In this document: positions 63,821-64,000 of the stretch, piece after piece
Numbering within the stretch: the first letter of the stretch is position 1
Layout: every line of letters starts with the position of its first letter
Source: Arachnopeziza araneosa
Taxonomy: Eukaryota; Ascomycota; Leotiomycetes; Helotiales; Arachnopezizaceae
Length of the DNA: 64,000 nucleotides
Assembly (NCBI GenBank): GCA_003988855.1
Contig: QYAI01000098.1
Span: 1-64,000 of the forward strand
Direction of reading: 5' to 3'
The notes under the pieces: generated by a model
Seen by the model: the letters and a program-made list of their open reading frames with translations, nothing else
Told to the model about the DNA's origin: nothing
Databases searched by the model: none
Translations under genes and position numbers: made by a program

Positions 63821-64000
63821 ATGATCGACGAGACACACAAGAGTGCCGCAGAGGCACAGATCAACGATGCCGTTGAGGAGCGGCGTGAGACTCCCCTTCA
63901 TTATGAAGATCCCCACAAAGCTGCGCTGGAAGACAACCCCGAGCATGCCGAGAAGCTGACATTGTCCGTCCTTCTCTCCGCTCTATTCTTGGGAACGTCA
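63821..64000 (+). CDS. Probable MFS transporter, N-terminus only (runs off window)
   Basis: Sixty codons are visible. An acidic cytoplasmic tail (MIDETHKSAAEAQINDAVEE, then HKAALEDNPEHAEKLTL) leads into the start of a hydrophobic helix (LSVLLSALFLGTS). This arrangement is typical of fungal major-facilitator drug or metabolite exporters of the 14-helix kind, but too little is present to be sure. It is divergent from the P450, which suits a metabolite cluster. An earlier ATG in frame was not seen. Confidence 0.55.
   Translation, partial: MIDETHKSAAEAQINDAVEERRETPLHYEDPHKAALEDNPEHAEKLTLSVLLSALFLGTS

Noticed and set aside
1..64000. CRISPR arrays, operons, ribosome-binding sites
   Set aside because: The sequence is eukaryotic, with introns throughout; no regularly spaced repeats were seen.

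Overview
This is eukaryotic DNA from a filamentous ascomycete (Pezizomycotina). The evidence is many short GT-AG introns (about 45-80 nt) with CTAAC/CTAAT-type branch sites, and a typical gene set: a HET-domain protein, a Zn2Cys6 regulator, two fungal rhodopsin/PTH11-like 7TM proteins, three F-box-like proteins, a GPI-anchored serine/threonine-rich protein and an NMA111 protease. A leotiomycete (Helotiales-like) origin is my guess from the flavour of the proteins; the sequence alone does not prove it. There is no transposase, rRNA, tRNA or CRISPR array that I can support.

Layout. 0-6 kb: AT-rich edge with a palindromic motif, a single-exon HET-domain gene (-), then a five-exon rhodopsin-domain gene (-). 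6.5-10 kb: a ten-exon APC-type amino-acid/GABA permease with two micro-exons, then a GNAT acetyltransferase (both +). 10-12.1 kb: a decayed DUF6536 membrane-protein gene (-). 12.1-16.6 kb: gene-poor. 16.6-18.3 kb: a Zn2Cys6 transcription factor (+), followed by a possible gene fragment and 2.5 kb without genes. 21.5-24.8 kb: NMA111 (HtrA-type nuclear serine protease). 25.6-30.8 kb: two F-box-like genes (+). 31.1-32.3 kb: a multipass membrane protein (-). 33.4-34.3 kb: a GPI-anchored cell-surface protein (+), convergent with a formamidase/acetamidase (-). 35.5-38.4 kb: gene-poor with a 9-bp minisatellite. 38.4-40 kb: second rhodopsin-domain gene, with repeated D[VI]GGLL tail motifs. 40.7-43.2 kb: a proline-rich protein carrying a thioredoxin/PDI-like domain next to a transglutaminase-like domain. 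43.6-44.9 kb: a SET-domain gene (-) with an in-frame stop. 46-48.7 kb: a doubtful gene fragment, a DUF1349 protein and a SigF/NTF2-like membrane protein. 49-52.1 kb: a third F-box-like protein and an SDR oxidoreductase. 52.6-56.6 kb: tubulin-folding cofactor D. 57-57.7 kb: a small membrane protein. 58.6-59.9 kb: a four-finger C2H2 transcription factor scattered over short exons, with a nearby inverted partial duplication and a 26-bp inverted repeat. 61.8-63.5 kb: a cytochrome P450 with a one-base frameshift, divergent from the start of a likely MFS transporter that runs off the window.

Most genes look like independent housekeeping or accessory genes rather than a single pathway. The one plausible functional unit is the divergent P450/MFS pair at the right edge, which could be the margin of a metabolite cluster. 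For eleven multi-exon genes I worked out the splice junctions by hand and the exon lengths sum to a whole number of codons; those exon coordinates are given. Several other genes (P450, SET, C2H2, DUF6536) show frame breaks that splicing cannot repair. They are either genuine decay or assembly indels, and this is the most important quality question for the window.
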